DNA of 64,000 nucleotides, from contig NZ_RRCO01000002.1 in NCBI RefSeq assembly GCF_003862475.1, positions 186,001 through 250,000 of the forward strand, in the 5' to 3' direction. Below the pieces are notes generated by a model, which was not told where the DNA came from, did no database searches, and saw nothing but the letters and a program-made list of their open reading frames with translations. The translations under genes and the position numbers were made by a program. How positions within the stretch are numbered: the first letter of the stretch is position 1; each line of letters opens with the position of its first letter. Positions 7,409-18,600 of the stretch are shown here, piece after piece. This DNA comes from Lachnoanaerobaculum gingivalis. GTDB taxonomy: Bacteria > Bacillota > Clostridia > Lachnospirales > Lachnospiraceae.

Positions 7409-7978
7409 ATGAAAAAAATAGCATTATTAACAGGATTGTGTATATCAGCACTTGTATTATCTGCATGTAGCAATCAAAAGAGAGTAGTAGGTTCTAAAGG
7501 TGATCAGTACACAATAAATAAGGATGTACAAAAGGTTGGCAATGACTCGGAAGAAAAGGAATATGAGCCATACACCATAACTCTAAATCTTGAGAGAACG
7601 GGTGCCGGACAAAATACAGACATTTTCTTTCATTATCAGGTGGAGAAAAGCAAATAACTTTACTCGCCAGAGCATTGAGTCAGAAAGCTCCTGTAATACT
7701 TCTTGATGAACATACAAATCACTTGGATATAGGATACCAGTATCAAATCATGAATATACTTAAAAGACAAAGACTGACAATACTTTGTTGTGTACATGAT
7801 CTTAATATAGCGGCGTCATATTGTGATAGAATTATTTTGATGAATGATAAGAAAGTATTTGATGTCGGAAGTCCGAAAGAGATTCTGACAAGGGGAACAT
7901 TAAAGAGCTTTTTGATATAGAAACACATGCAATATAGAATTAAAAGACGGGCAGATTGAATATAATCTTTATGCCTGA
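7409..7978 (+). pseudogene. Lipoprotein stub joined to C-terminal half of a siderophore-type ABC ATPase
   Basis: From ATG 7409 (site GGGAG 7399-7403) a lipoprotein signal is clear (ALLTGLCISALVLSACSNQ, lipobox LSAC) and continues for some 50 residues as in an iron-type binding protein. Around 7575-7620 the sequence switches, in another frame, to an ABC ATPase of the FepC/FecE kind: LSGGEKQITLLARALSQ (7630-7680), Walker B region VILLDEHTNHLD (7690-7725) and CVHDLNIAASYCDRI with the switch His. It continues through two further frameshifts (near 7915 and 7955) to TGA 7976-7978. Everything between (rest of the binding protein, permeases, Walker A half) is gone. This is a deletion scar of a siderophore import operon. 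Confidence 0.75.
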
Positions 7979-8001
7979 GGAATAAATATCTTAAGTATCA
8001 T

Positions 8002-8039
8002 AAATAGTGTGAATGAGATTATCATTTACACTATTTTTT
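8002..8039 (+). terminator. Rho-independent terminator
   Basis: A 13-bp stem (AAATAGTGTGAAT with ATTTACACTATTT, one G-U pair) runs into a T6 tract at 8034-8039. It follows the broken ABC locus and insulates the surface-protein leader. Confidence 0.85.
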
Positions 8040-8387
8040 CTTTATAGACGGTTTTAAAAAGCATTATAAATATAAAAAATAAGAAAAGTTTAAGAAAAAA
8101 ACTTTCAAAGTATCATTTGATAGTTCCAAAAACATAAAAAATAGAGTAGAATAGTAAGGATTTAAAAATCAAATTTTATTGTTATTAAGGAGGTGTAGGG
8201 TTAATCGGGTAAATTTTCATTTTTTTGCAAAGCAAGAATGCAATAAAATGAAGTCTTTGTTTATATGGATAAGGGCTAGATTCGTATAGACAAATTTCAT
8301 TCTTCTATTAAGAAGATTGTTTTAAATTAAATTGGGTAGTTTATCTATGCAAGAGGGTAAACAAAGGTAAAATAAAGGATATAAAAT

Positions 8388-8428
8388 CAAGGGAAGATTA
8401 CTTGGGCTAGGTAAGAAACCCTTATTTT
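8388..8428 (+). repeat. Leader hairpin unit 1 (41 nt)
   Basis: First of two near-identical units. The shared core is TTACTTGGGCTAGGTA followed by (A/G)GAAAC. AAGGG at the 5' side can pair with CCCTT at the 3' side, leaving the conserved core in the loop. It does not match any riboswitch consensus I know. Confidence 0.6.
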
Positions 8429-8440
8429 GAGAATAAAAAA

Positions 8441-8481
8441 CAAGGGTAACTTACTTGGGCTAGGTAGGAAACTCTTGTTTA
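8441..8481 (+). repeat. Leader hairpin unit 2 (41 nt)
   Basis: Second unit, 53 nt after the first. CAAGGGT can pair with ACTCTTG (one G-U), so stem bases differ from unit 1 while pairing is kept and the loop core is unchanged. This is the pattern of a conserved RNA structure, though two copies are a thin basis. Confidence 0.6.
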
Positions 8482-8538
8482 GGGTGCGAAAAATACGATT
8501 TTAGATTCTTTATATTTTCAATGGAGGATAACAAGATA

Positions 8539-8592
8539 ATGATTTTATTTTGTACGAAAAGAAAAATAGAGGTGATATATGAAAAAGAATAA
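8539..8592 (+). CDS. Possible 17-aa upstream ORF overlapping the surface-protein start
   Basis: ATG 8539 opens a 17-codon frame (MILFCTKRKIEVIYEKE) ending at TAA 8590-8592, 11 codon-bases past the ATG of the 2335-aa gene and in another frame. GGAGG at 8523-8527 lies 11 nt ahead. If translated it could couple to, or compete with, initiation at 8579. Such short frames occur by chance, so confidence is low. Confidence 0.3.
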   Translation: MILFCTKRKIEVIYEKE

Positions 8593-11500
8593 TCACAAGG
8601 GTAAAAGACTGTTGGCGGGTCTACTATCCTTTTTAATGGTGGCAACAACGCTGCCTTTTGGGGAGATGGAAGTAAAGGCGACCAGTTTGGTGCCGAATAC
8701 AAGCTTAACGGATAATGGGGATAGATACCCGTATATGACTACAAGTGGTGCCGGTAATAATAGAATCAGTTATGGTTCTTCGGAATCTACAGGATTCACA
8801 TTCCAGAAGATGGGAGCAGGACTTACTGGCCAAAATACTAACTACGATCCTGCCGATTTATTTACTCAAGGGGGTTACCTATATTCCAACAACATTGGTA
8901 ATACAAACTCCTTTAATATTTCAGCAGTAATAGATGATACTGAAACAGCTAGAAGTGGTCCTCAAAAGGGTTATACTACTGCTGTACGTACTGCATATGG
9001 AAAAAATTATTGGCCTACTTATTATGGTTTTGGTGAGCCTAGACCAAATGATACAATTAATTCACTTACATATTTGACACCATATATTACATACAGAGGG
9101 AACGGGATTACTCCTGATGACGCTTCAATGCAAGGTAATGATTATTTTGCGCATCTTAGTGGTGCAGGAGCCGCTGCTAAATATAAGTCAATAGATCCCA
9201 ATAGTTTTCCTGTAAAACTTTTTCCTGCTACATATAATGGTGGCATCACAGAACTTCAAGTACCAGGAAAACCGGCAGGTACAAAAATTGAAGTCCGACA
9301 AGAAATAAAGCCGGATGACGATGATAAAAACTTACTGGTAACTTATACAGTAGCTAACACAACTAGTGATAATATAAAATTTATGATTGGTAATGAGTCA
9401 GATACATTCTTATATAATCATGACAAGGCACCTATCTTAGTTACAAAGGGTGGAAAACATCTTCACATGATGGCAAATTTGACAAATACAGAAGTGCAAG
9501 ATTTATTTAATAATGGTGAGTTGGCTTCTACAGATAATACTTATAAACTTTCTGACTTTGATGTAAAGGTAAAGTCGGGAGAGGGAAGGGTGTGGGCCGG
9601 TCAATGGCCAATGACACCATGGGATGCTACAAATTCATCAGTGTATCATACAGGTTTTACGTTTGTGAAATCAAGGGAATCTTTGGTACAGGGATATGAT
9701 TCAGCAGCAGCTTTTTCAGCATTCTTTGATTTGGCACCTGGGCAAACCAAGAGTACAACCTTTGAAGTTTCTATGAGAGTATCTGTATACTATGTTGATC
9801 CTACTTATGGTGATCAAAATGGTGCATCTACAGGATATATTACAAAACCTTATAAGAATGTACAGGATGCAATAGATGCTATAGGAGCCAGTGGAACTGA
9901 AAAGGCATATATTTATGTAATGGAAGATACAGAGATTCCTTCAACACTTAATTGGAATAATGCTTTAAATTTAAAGAGTCTTACAATCCAGACCAGTCTA
10001 TATGATAAAATAGGTTCAATGAGTGTACCGGATGATCCAGGTTACTATGGAACTCATCCGGAAGATATGCCTGACGGTCAGGCAAAGAAGCTTATTCGTA
10101 AGAACGATTTTACTGGCGACCTAATAGAGGTCCCTGCCGGAAAGACGCTTACTCTTACAAATATAGAGATAGATGGTAACAAGGCTGCAACTGATACAGC
10201 AGGTACTAATGTTACAGGTGCTTTGGTAAAGGTTGAAGGTCAGCTTAATTTGAAATCCGGAACTACACTGATAAACAATAAGGTTAAAGGAACTACTGCT
10301 AAGGCTTCGGCTATAGATGTTGAAGGTAATGGTGTAGTGGCGGCAAATGCAGGTACAGGTACTGTAAACATTACAGGTAACGAATCTGATAACAAGGTTT
10401 CTGCTGTAAGTCTGGCAGATGCAATGGCTATTACCGGTTCAACACCAACTGTATACCCATTTACACTTGCAGGAAATGTAAATGTAACAGGAAACACTAC
10501 TACAGATACAACTACAAATACAACAACTAATGCCAATATAGGTCTTGGTGCAAACTATCTTTATATACCAAAGGGAGCTAAGTTTACAGGAAGTGTTGGT
10601 GTAAATGAAGCAGACCAGACAAGGCTACCTTCTTCAAATACTGAGGGAAGTACAGTATTAGACTACTCCGGAAGAGGAACTGTGGCACTTCCATATTCAA
10701 TAGGCAGTATTACTGCAGATAAACCGGGACAGACGATTGCACCGGGCAATGTATCACAACAGGTAAGAACCGGAACCACTATAAACGGTGGAACAAATCA
10801 ATTACAAAACGTTGTATACTTAAAAGCACCTGTATATAGCTTTACGCTAAACTATGCAGATGAGGATGGAAACAGCATTCCATTTGGAAATATGAGCTTT
10901 ACAGGAAGTGATCATATAGTTGGTACAAATCCGTATACAACTTCATATGCGGCAGGTGCAAATATAAAATATGATTTACCTACACTTACAGGAAACTATG
11001 CCGGGTATGTACTTGACAGAGTTGATATTCCGTCAGTAGTAACAACTGTACGTTCACAAAACGATACATCAGGAACCCCAAACGGAAATATTATAGGTAC
11101 TATGGGCACCAACTCTGTAAATATTACGGTGTACTTTAAGAAAAATGTTGTTCGTTATCATTTTGATACACAGGGTGGTAATGTGATAGCAAATATGGAA
11201 GAGAATGCCGGCGCATCTCTAACGGTCACAACTTTAGGTGCTTTACCAATTCCGACAAAGTATGGATATAATTTCGATGGTTGGTTTACATATACTGATA
11301 ATACTGGGGATGAAGTATATAATACAGGTGATATAGATGGTGTTGCATTTAATGGAGTACCACCTGTAACTGGTACTTCTAATACATTCCCTGCACCTAC
11401 TATGGCAGGTAATGTATATCTTTATGCAAAATGGACACCTGATCCAACGCTACATAATTTTACAGTAACACATAAGAACTCGAATGTAGCATTACCTATA

Positions 11501-14500
11501 GACTTTGGTAGCGAACCACCTAGACAGTATAGCTTTACACAACCAATTACTGCAGATCCGCTTACTTCTATAGCAGGATATGAATTCAATACAGGTGTGC
11601 TTAATCCATATAGTGCCGGAACTGTGAATGCTACATCAGGTCATGTAGATGCAACAATGAATACAACAGGAGTGGATCTTACATACAGATATAAGGTTAA
11701 CCCTGCTGTGACATTTACTTACACCATTCATCACCGTGACAGTGCGGGAAATACATTGGCAGCTGATCAAACTGCTTCATTAAATGCAGAACAGATTTTC
11801 TCAAGTCAGCCTGATACTTCAATTACAGGATATAATTATACATCCTTTAGTATAGTACAGGGGGGACATGAGGATTTAACATTCCCAAATTATAAGACAG
11901 GTCTTGACAGTGCAGGTTTTATAACATTAAATGACCAGACAAACGGACTGTTTACTGCACATATGCCGAATCAGAATGTAGAAATCACATATATTTATAC
12001 AGCCGATTCTTCAAACAATCTTGTTCGTAGATTCTTTGACAGAGAAGTACCGAATAGTGTACTTGCAAGTAGTGTGGATGCTATAGCACCCGGTTCTACT
12101 ATTACAAATATGCAAATACCTGCAATAGGAACTACTGCAGGAGATAAGCTATATGGATATATCTGGGATGGCAACTCTACAGCAGACATTAATCCTTCAG
12201 GTTCAACATGGGGAAGTGTAAATCCGGCAGATGGCGCATTAACCGGAGCTATGCCTATTTCATCCACAGGACCTATAGGTGTTGACTACAAGCTTAGTCG
12301 TGATCCGAATAAGTGGAGAGCTATAAACTTCCAGGTTGCAGCTTCTCCAAATAATGAGGGAAGTATCGGTGCATTATTCCCCGGAGTTCCGACTACATTC
12401 CTTGGTAGTGACGGTACAGCTTTAGGTGACAGAAAAGCAGATACATTTAATAAGCTTAATGCTCAGGGAAGTATACCGGGAACGGTAGCTAATCGTTATT
12501 ATAAGTTTGACGGTTGGTATATGGATGCTGCCGCAACTATACCTGTTGTAGGTACCTATCCGCTACCTTCCGATACAGCTACAGCAGGAAGTACTCCACT
12601 TACACTTTATGCAAAATTCATTGAAGATCCTTCTATGTGGATTGATATAAACTTTGCCGCAAATGCAAATGGAAGTGTTGGAACACCTGCTACACTTCAT
12701 AAGCCATATGACTATACATGGGGACAGATTCAAAGTGATTTACCAAGCACTATTCCTGTTGTAAACTACAACTTTGCCAACTGGAGTGACAGTGCAAATA
12801 ATGCAATGACTGCAACAAGTCCGCTTGTAAATAATGCTACATACTATGCGAACTTTACTAAGGATCCTGTTACATGGGGACTTACTATAGGTTCTATAGT
12901 ACCGACAGGTCATCTTGGAAACGATGGAAGCGGTGAAATCAGAATAAACGGTACAACACCGGGAAATGTATATGTTATAAGTGATAAGAACGGAAAGATT
13001 GTAGCAGTAGTTACAGGTGAAGCTATTGGAAGTATTACAAATGTTCCAAATCTTATTCCGGGAGCACACTATGATGTGCAAGAGGGTACACCTGATACTA
13101 TTGCTGTTGTAGGAAATCCTACGTCAAGTATTACAAGCAGTAATATATCAGCACCTATAGATACATATATACCTACAGTTGATAATAACTATAGTGTCGG
13201 TTATGATCCGGAAAATGACGGAATGGCTGAGGTTGTTATAAATCCTGCCGACCCTGATGCGGATTATGCACTTATTGACGAAAACGGAAATGTCATAAAT
13301 TATCCGGGAAGTGATAACGGATGGATAGGTTCATCAGGAAATCCTTCAATAGTTACTTTTAAAAACCTTAATCCTAATGAGACATACACAGTAGTGGCAA
13401 GAAGAAAGGGTGATACATCTATTACTGATCCGCTCAGTAAATTGCCTGACGGAAATGCAATTACAGCTAACCCCGGAGATATGGCTGATGCACCTAAGTA
13501 TATTGTAGAAGCTGTAAATGGCGAAGTTGTAATGGTTGGAGCTAACAGTGTTAATGCAGTAAGCTTTGATAATGCAAAGGCCGGAGATATTGTAAATCTG
13601 CATGCAGATATGGTGAATTCTGCAGGATATAACTTTAAGTATTGGCAGGTTCTTGCAGGTAGAGCAGTAGGAGTTACCGGAAAGATACTTGATAATGATT
13701 ATTCATTTACAATGTCAAATTCAAATATTGTTTTCAAGGCGGTATATGATTTACCTAAGATTGCAGCTGATGATGCGGATGCAGATGAAGAAATCAGAGG
13801 AGGTGCAGTAGGAGAGTTCGGACTTGATCCGAATCAGATACCTGCACTGGCACATGATCTTACATCACCACAGGATCAATCACTTATCGGAATAAACGGA
13901 GCAAAGGTTGACTATAGAGTTATATTCTCAAAGAGAAATGCAAGCAATGCTGAAAGCGCTTTGGTAAAGCCTGTTTCTATTTCAGGTGTGGATCATCCTG
14001 ATGCATACACTGCAGCATACGCTCTTGATATAGAACTTGAAAGATATGTTGACGGAAGAAAGGTTGGAAGAGCTACAGATTCAAATGCAAGCATTGATGT
14101 AACAGCACAGCTTCCGGCAGCAGATACCGATCAGCTTGACTATGAGATTTTTGATGTAACTACAGGTACACCTGTTGCTATGAGTTATATAGGAGAACTT
14201 GATAATAATGCAGGACTGTTTAAATTTACTGCAAATATAAATCATACTTATGTTTTGGTTTATTCAAAGATATTTAAGGTTGTGTTTGTAGATAATAAGC
14301 CTGTACTTGACTATAAGTATTTGAATGATACAAGCAGAAACTTCTATCATAAGTTTAAGGTTAGAAGAAAAGAGGCTGTAGAGGATGCGGATTATTCTCT
14401 TGACTATTCTCTTGTACAAGCATATGCGGACGGAGAAACAGCCGGAAATCTTGTAACACCTTTTGAAGATATTTACGGTGTGGAACACAACTATAAGAAT

Positions 14501-15586
14501 TGGTCAAAGAAGGAGAATTCTCTCTCTGTATTTGATCCTTCAATGAATATTACAAAGGCTATGACTATCTATGCTTACTATGAAAATAACAAGCCGAAGG
14601 TAGACAAAGCCAGAGTAGATCTTAGAAATACAATTCAAACAGCAAAGGATTTACTTGGTGATCCTTATCTGAAGGCAGGCGAGGCTGATACGATAAGAGA
14701 AAAGATATTGGAAGCTATGGATACATTAGCTTGGGCTAGAGGTATCTTGGATAAAGACGGTATCGACCACGGAAGAATGGCAAACTATGCAGAACTTCAA
14801 AGAGCTATTGACGGATTGCTTGATATTATTAACAGATACAGCAATATATCTAACGGCAGAATTGCAGACAGAAACAGAAGAACCGGAGGTGCAAGCGGAG
14901 GTGGTAACTCTTCAGCAGGAAGAGGATCTATACTTCTGACACCGGGAGAAAAAAATACAATAGGCAATAAGGCTTCTCTTGAGGGAAGCAATGTAACAAG
15001 CTTTATTTTGGGAACTGACGGTAAATGGGAGACAAATCCTGTGACCGGTGGATGGAGTTTTGTACTTAACGGTGGCCTTCCACTCAACTCTTCATGGGCA
15101 AAGATTCAGATTCCTGACAGTCATGGAAAACTTGTGAGCAGATGGTATTTCTTTGATTCAAGGTCAACTATGGTAACAGGATGGATGCAGGATCCTTCTA
15201 CAAAGAACTGGTATTTTATGAATACCGGGAAGGGAGCTCTTGAAGGTCAAATGGTTCTTGGTTGGGTACTAGATACAAATACAAATAAATGGTATTACAT
15301 GGATGAAGACAATGGTGTAATGACAAGAGGATGGCATAAGGATCCTCAAGACGGAAGATGGTACTATATGGATAATTCCGGTGCTATGCTTACAGGATGG
15401 CAAAATATTGGAGGAAAGAACTATTTCTTCAATCCTGTGGTTCCTGCACCTACATATGAATGGAATTCTACTGATATGAGATGGGATTATGTAAAGACAT
15501 CTTCAAGACCATATGGATCAATGTATGAAAATGAAAAAACACCTGACGGCTACACTGTAAATGCCAATGGTGAGAGACTTCAGTGA
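8579..15586 (+). CDS. Giant secreted surface protein with InlB/MucBP-like modules and wall-binding repeats
   Basis: 2335 aa. Signal peptide 1-35 (LLAGLLSFLMVATTLPFG...VKA). Residues ~40-395 are a globular N-terminal domain I do not recognise. About 400-735 starts YYVDPTYGDQNGASTGYITK and looks like a right-handed beta-helix. ~745-955 has a MucBP-like stretch (YADEDGNSIPFGNMSF) and an InlB/Flg_new repeat (YHFDTQGGNV...DGWF...LYAKW). Further MucBP/InlB-like modules run to ~1720. A helical spacer (~2009-2100), a Gly/Ser linker and four GW/WYYM choline-binding-like repeats (~2158-2285) close the protein. There is no LPXTG or C-terminal membrane helix, so anchoring to the wall should be non-covalent through the repeats. 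AGAGGTGAT (8566-8574) is the ribosome site. Probable role: adhesion; inferred. Confidence 0.85.
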   Translation: MKKNNHKGKRLLAGLLSFLMVATTLPFGEMEVKATSLVPNTSLTDNGDRYPYMTTSGAGNNRISYGSSESTGFTFQKMGAGLTGQNTNYDPADLFTQGGYLYSNNIGNTNSFNISAVIDDTETARSGPQKGYTTAVRTAYGKNYWPTYYGFGEPRPNDTINSLTYLTPYITYRGNGITPDDASMQGNDYFAHLSGAGAAAKYKSIDPNSFPVKLFPATYNGGITELQVPGKPAGTKIEVRQEIKPDDDDKNLLVTYTVANTTSDNIKFMIGNESDTFLYNHDKAPILVTKGGKHLHMMANLTNTEVQDLFNNGELASTDNTYKLSDFDVKVKSGEGRVWAGQWPMTPWDATNSSVYHTGFTFVKSRESLVQGYDSAAAFSAFFDLAPGQTKSTTFEVSMRVSVYYVDPTYGDQNGASTGYITKPYKNVQDAIDAIGASGTEKAYIYVMEDTEIPSTLNWNNALNLKSLTIQTSLYDKIGSMSVPDDPGYYGTHPEDMPDGQAKKLIRKNDFTGDLIEVPAGKTLTLTNIEIDGNKAATDTAGTNVTGALVKVEGQLNLKSGTTLINNKVKGTTAKASAIDVEGNGVVAANAGTGTVNITGNESDNKVSAVSLADAMAITGSTPTVYPFTLAGNVNVTGNTTTDTTTNTTTNANIGLGANYLYIPKGAKFTGSVGVNEADQTRLPSSNTEGSTVLDYSGRGTVALPYSIGSITADKPGQTIAPGNVSQQVRTGTTINGGTNQLQNVVYLKAPVYSFTLNYADEDGNSIPFGNMSFTGSDHIVGTNPYTTSYAAGANIKYDLPTLTGNYAGYVLDRVDIPSVVTTVRSQNDTSGTPNGNIIGTMGTNSVNITVYFKKNVVRYHFDTQGGNVIANMEENAGASLTVTTLGALPIPTKYGYNFDGWFTYTDNTGDEVYNTGDIDGVAFNGVPPVTGTSNTFPAPTMAGNVYLYAKWTPDPTLHNFTVTHKNSNVALPIDFGSEPPRQYSFTQPITADPLTSIAGYEFNTGVLNPYSAGTVNATSGHVDATMNTTGVDLTYRYKVNPAVTFTYTIHHRDSAGNTLAADQTASLNAEQIFSSQPDTSITGYNYTSFSIVQGGHEDLTFPNYKTGLDSAGFITLNDQTNGLFTAHMPNQNVEITYIYTADSSNNLVRRFFDREVPNSVLASSVDAIAPGSTITNMQIPAIGTTAGDKLYGYIWDGNSTADINPSGSTWGSVNPADGALTGAMPISSTGPIGVDYKLSRDPNKWRAINFQVAASPNNEGSIGALFPGVPTTFLGSDGTALGDRKADTFNKLNAQGSIPGTVANRYYKFDGWYMDAAATIPVVGTYPLPSDTATAGSTPLTLYAKFIEDPSMWIDINFAANANGSVGTPATLHKPYDYTWGQIQSDLPSTIPVVNYNFANWSDSANNAMTATSPLVNNATYYANFTKDPVTWGLTIGSIVPTGHLGNDGSGEIRINGTTPGNVYVISDKNGKIVAVVTGEAIGSITNVPNLIPGAHYDVQEGTPDTIAVVGNPTSSITSSNISAPIDTYIPTVDNNYSVGYDPENDGMAEVVINPADPDADYALIDENGNVINYPGSDNGWIGSSGNPSIVTFKNLNPNETYTVVARRKGDTSITDPLSKLPDGNAITANPGDMADAPKYIVEAVNGEVVMVGANSVNAVSFDNAKAGDIVNLHADMVNSAGYNFKYWQVLAGRAVGVTGKILDNDYSFTMSNSNIVFKAVYDLPKIAADDADADEEIRGGAVGEFGLDPNQIPALAHDLTSPQDQSLIGINGAKVDYRVIFSKRNASNAESALVKPVSISGVDHPDAYTAAYALDIELERYVDGRKVGRATDSNASIDVTAQLPAADTDQLDYEIFDVTTGTPVAMSYIGELDNNAGLFKFTANINHTYVLVYSKIFKVVFVDNKPVLDYKYLNDTSRNFYHKFKVRRKEAVEDADYSLDYSLVQAYADGETAGNLVTPFEDIYGVEHNYKNWSKKENSLSVFDPSMNITKAMTIYAYYENNKPKVDKARVDLRNTIQTAKDLLGDPYLKAGEADTIREKILEAMDTLAWARGILDKDGIDHGRMANYAELQRAIDGLLDIINRYSNISNGRIADRNRRTGGASGGGNSSAGRGSILLTPGEKNTIGNKASLEGSNVTSFILGTDGKWETNPVTGGWSFVLNGGLPLNSSWAKIQIPDSHGKLVSRWYFFDSRSTMVTGWMQDPSTKNWYFMNTGKGALEGQMVLGWVLDTNTNKWYYMDEDNGVMTRGWHKDPQDGRWYYMDNSGAMLTGWQNIGGKNYFFNPVVPAPTYEWNSTDMRWDYVKTSSRPYGSMYENEKTPDGYTVNANGERLQ

Positions 15587-15600
15587 TATTGGAGAAAAAT

Positions 15601-18600
15601 ATGAAAACAATGAAAAGAAAAATTGCGACCCTATTGGTTGGAACAATGTTAGCAACCCAGCCGGCAAGTTTGCCGGTTTGGGGAGCAGCGGTTACCCAGC
15701 CGGATGCTCCAACAGGTTCAAACTTTCAGTTTAATTTTACGGATTTGAATCCTTCTTTAAAAAATATTATTCAAAACATTAATATTACGGGAGGAACTGC
15801 AAATACATTAATAGATACAGGTAGTGGAGACTTTCATGGAATGGAAGTAAATCACACCAATCACTATGTATATCTGCCTTTCGTATCGCCGGACACAGGT
15901 AATCCGGATAACGGAACTTTTGATAATACAAAGACTCTTGACGGTAAATCTTGGGACAATATCGGATTGGAAGGCTATGCGATAGAGCATTGGATGACTG
16001 ATAAGGAAAACGGTTTTGGTTTATGGAGAATGGACGGCCTAAATTATCCAAGTAACGGAAAAACTTATTATGCTAAACTTAAGGCCGATCCAAGTAAAAA
16101 CTATAATTTAAGAGTAAAGTATACTGCTGATACAGGTGTTTATGTTCCGGGACTTCCGGCAAATTTAGATACAACAAAAAATGTATTAGATGCAATACCG
16201 CAGTCACCTATAGTACCTAACGGGTTTAAGATAACAAATACAGGTGCAGACGATACTGTTAAATTTTTCAAACCTAATACTTCACCTTTATTTACAACAC
16301 CATTTACAGGTTTTAATGCTATTGATTCAGGTTTTACTATGGATAATAATAAAAACCTAAGTGGAACCATGGTAAATAAAGATACAGAAATTACATTTAA
16401 TTATGCAGTAGATACAGGTGTAAAAAAATCTTTGCAAGTAGTGGATGAGATATACCAAGATGCTGCTTTAACTGTTTTGTCAGGTAGAAAAGGAAGAGTA
16501 GGTGGCTTATACTATGAGTCTGCACTGGAAAATATTGGTACAAAGAATATTGGACCAAATACAAACATCAGTACAAAAGATGTTACTAGGGCTGCTTCAT
16601 CAGATAGATATATTCTTAAAGAAGTAAATATAAGTTATATTGACAGCGATAGGAATATTGCAATAAGTAATCCCACAGCTAATGCTACATTGCTTACAAA
16701 TGATGCAGTTTCTGCTACAGGTAACTATACAAGACTCACTGCAAATTCAGTAAGCGCAGCAACAGGTGCCGGTGAGATAAGTGGTCAAATGCCAAACCAG
16801 GATGTCAAGATAACCTACAAATACTATATCAATCCAGCATTTGAGACTACACTTAGTGTGAAGTATATGGATGATAGGGGAAATGATATCACAAGCCTGA
16901 TATTATCGGAGTATGAAAGAGCTAATGGAGCACTTCCTACAACAACCGGAGCATCTAACGGCAGCAAATATAAAGAAGTGGATGGTTCGGGTAATGCAAC
17001 ATTCCTCAAATTTAAAACAGGATATAGCAGTACAGGTTCATATAATATTAATATACCTGTTCCTAAGGTAGCTAATTATAAATACGGTACAGATCATCCG
17101 AAGGCACAGCTAAACGGTGGTACCGCAACATGGGGTAGCTCATATCAAACAGCTATAGCAAATATTGATTCAAGCTGGAGTGATACAAACCAATACTTTG
17201 ATTTAACTACTGTCGCTACAGGTCCTATCGAAAATAAAGAGATAATTGTAACATATGCAGTTGATCCTACAGCTATAGTTCAACTTATTCCGATAAACGG
17301 AGCCGGAGGAAGTATAAGAGTTGCAAATTCACCTACAGCTGCAGAGTACAATGTAAATACAGATGCTGCAATTAATCTGTCAAGGCTTAATCAGACAAGT
17401 ACAAGTACTACATATGATGTGGATATAAAGCCAAGTGATATGATATATTATCCGGTACCAAACGCAGGGTATAGATTTGATCATTGGGAGACATCATCTG
17501 AACTTGGATCACAGCTTGTAAACTTAAATCTTGGTACACCTCAGACTGTTACAGGAATTCCAAAAAGTAAGAATACAATTACATTGACTGCCAAGTTTAC
17601 AAAGATACCAAGTAACTTTAATACTTATCATTTTAATATAGGCGGTCATATATCTCCTTTGCCATTGGGTCAGGATGCGGAGATTGCAAATGTAGATGCA
17701 AGCGGAAATCCTATAAATCTTACTTTTGGTGATTTAAGTGCTTATACTGCAGTAAATGCTGATACGGGTTATACTGTACAGTGGTTTGACGGTAACTTTA
17801 ATCCTGTTGATGCAACCACACCTATTAACAATTTGAACGGACAGACTTTTACAGCATTTGCACAGCCGACCACAGCACTTGTAGCAAATGCACCTGTAGC
17901 CGACGGTCAATTACATCCTACAAACGGAACACCTTCAATACAGATACATCCTTCATCTATTGACTCAAGGCTTCGCTATGTAATAGTCGATCCTATTACA
18001 GGAAATGTTGTAAAAATAGTGAACGGAGCAAATCTTGTACCTACAGCCGGTGAGATAACAGACAGTTCGCTCAATCCGGGACAGAGCTATCAAGTATATA
18101 CAGCTTTACCTACGGCAGTGATATCTGTAGGAATGCCTGTTCCAAGCAGTGATGTTTCAACACCGACATCTACAACAATACCTACAGCAATAAATCCTCA
18201 GCCGGGGGCTGATCCGAATAATCGTGGTAAAGCTAAAATTACAATATCACCTTTATCTGCAAATACAGACTATGCACTGATAGGACCAAACGGAGTGGTA
18301 TATCCGTTTACAACTCCTTCAGGAAACAATATTGTATTTGACAACCTTGATCCTGATGTGAATTATCAGATAGTAGCAAGACCTACAGGAACAACAACAG
18401 ATCCTGTAACCAGACAGGCTACTACATCACCTACAACTGTAAGTACTGCAAACCTTGTTATTGTTAATACGAACAATGATATAACACTTATTGCAGATGC
18501 CACTCCACAGTATACTTTTGTGAGAATTAACGGCGCAAATGCTTCTGCCGGAAACCCTTTACAGGGTGTAGCTGAAGGGACACAAGTAGAAATAAAGGCA

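Larger units (their letters stand above)
8040..8578 (+). other. Long leader region of the surface-protein locus
   Basis: About 540 bases without a substantial gene lie ahead of the 2335-aa protein. The segment holds an AGGAGG-like site at 8188-8194 with no ORF behind it, two 41-nt hairpin units (8388-8428 and 8441-8481), and a short ORF overlapping the start of the large gene (8539-8592). The promoter was not located with confidence. The length and internal repeats suggest an RNA-level control region, by inference. Confidence 0.5.

Noticed and set aside
12740-13081. Minus-strand Tyr/Ile-rich ORFs within the giant surface genes
   Set aside because: Several such frames occur opposite the repetitive coding sequence; none has a ribosome site or coherent family.
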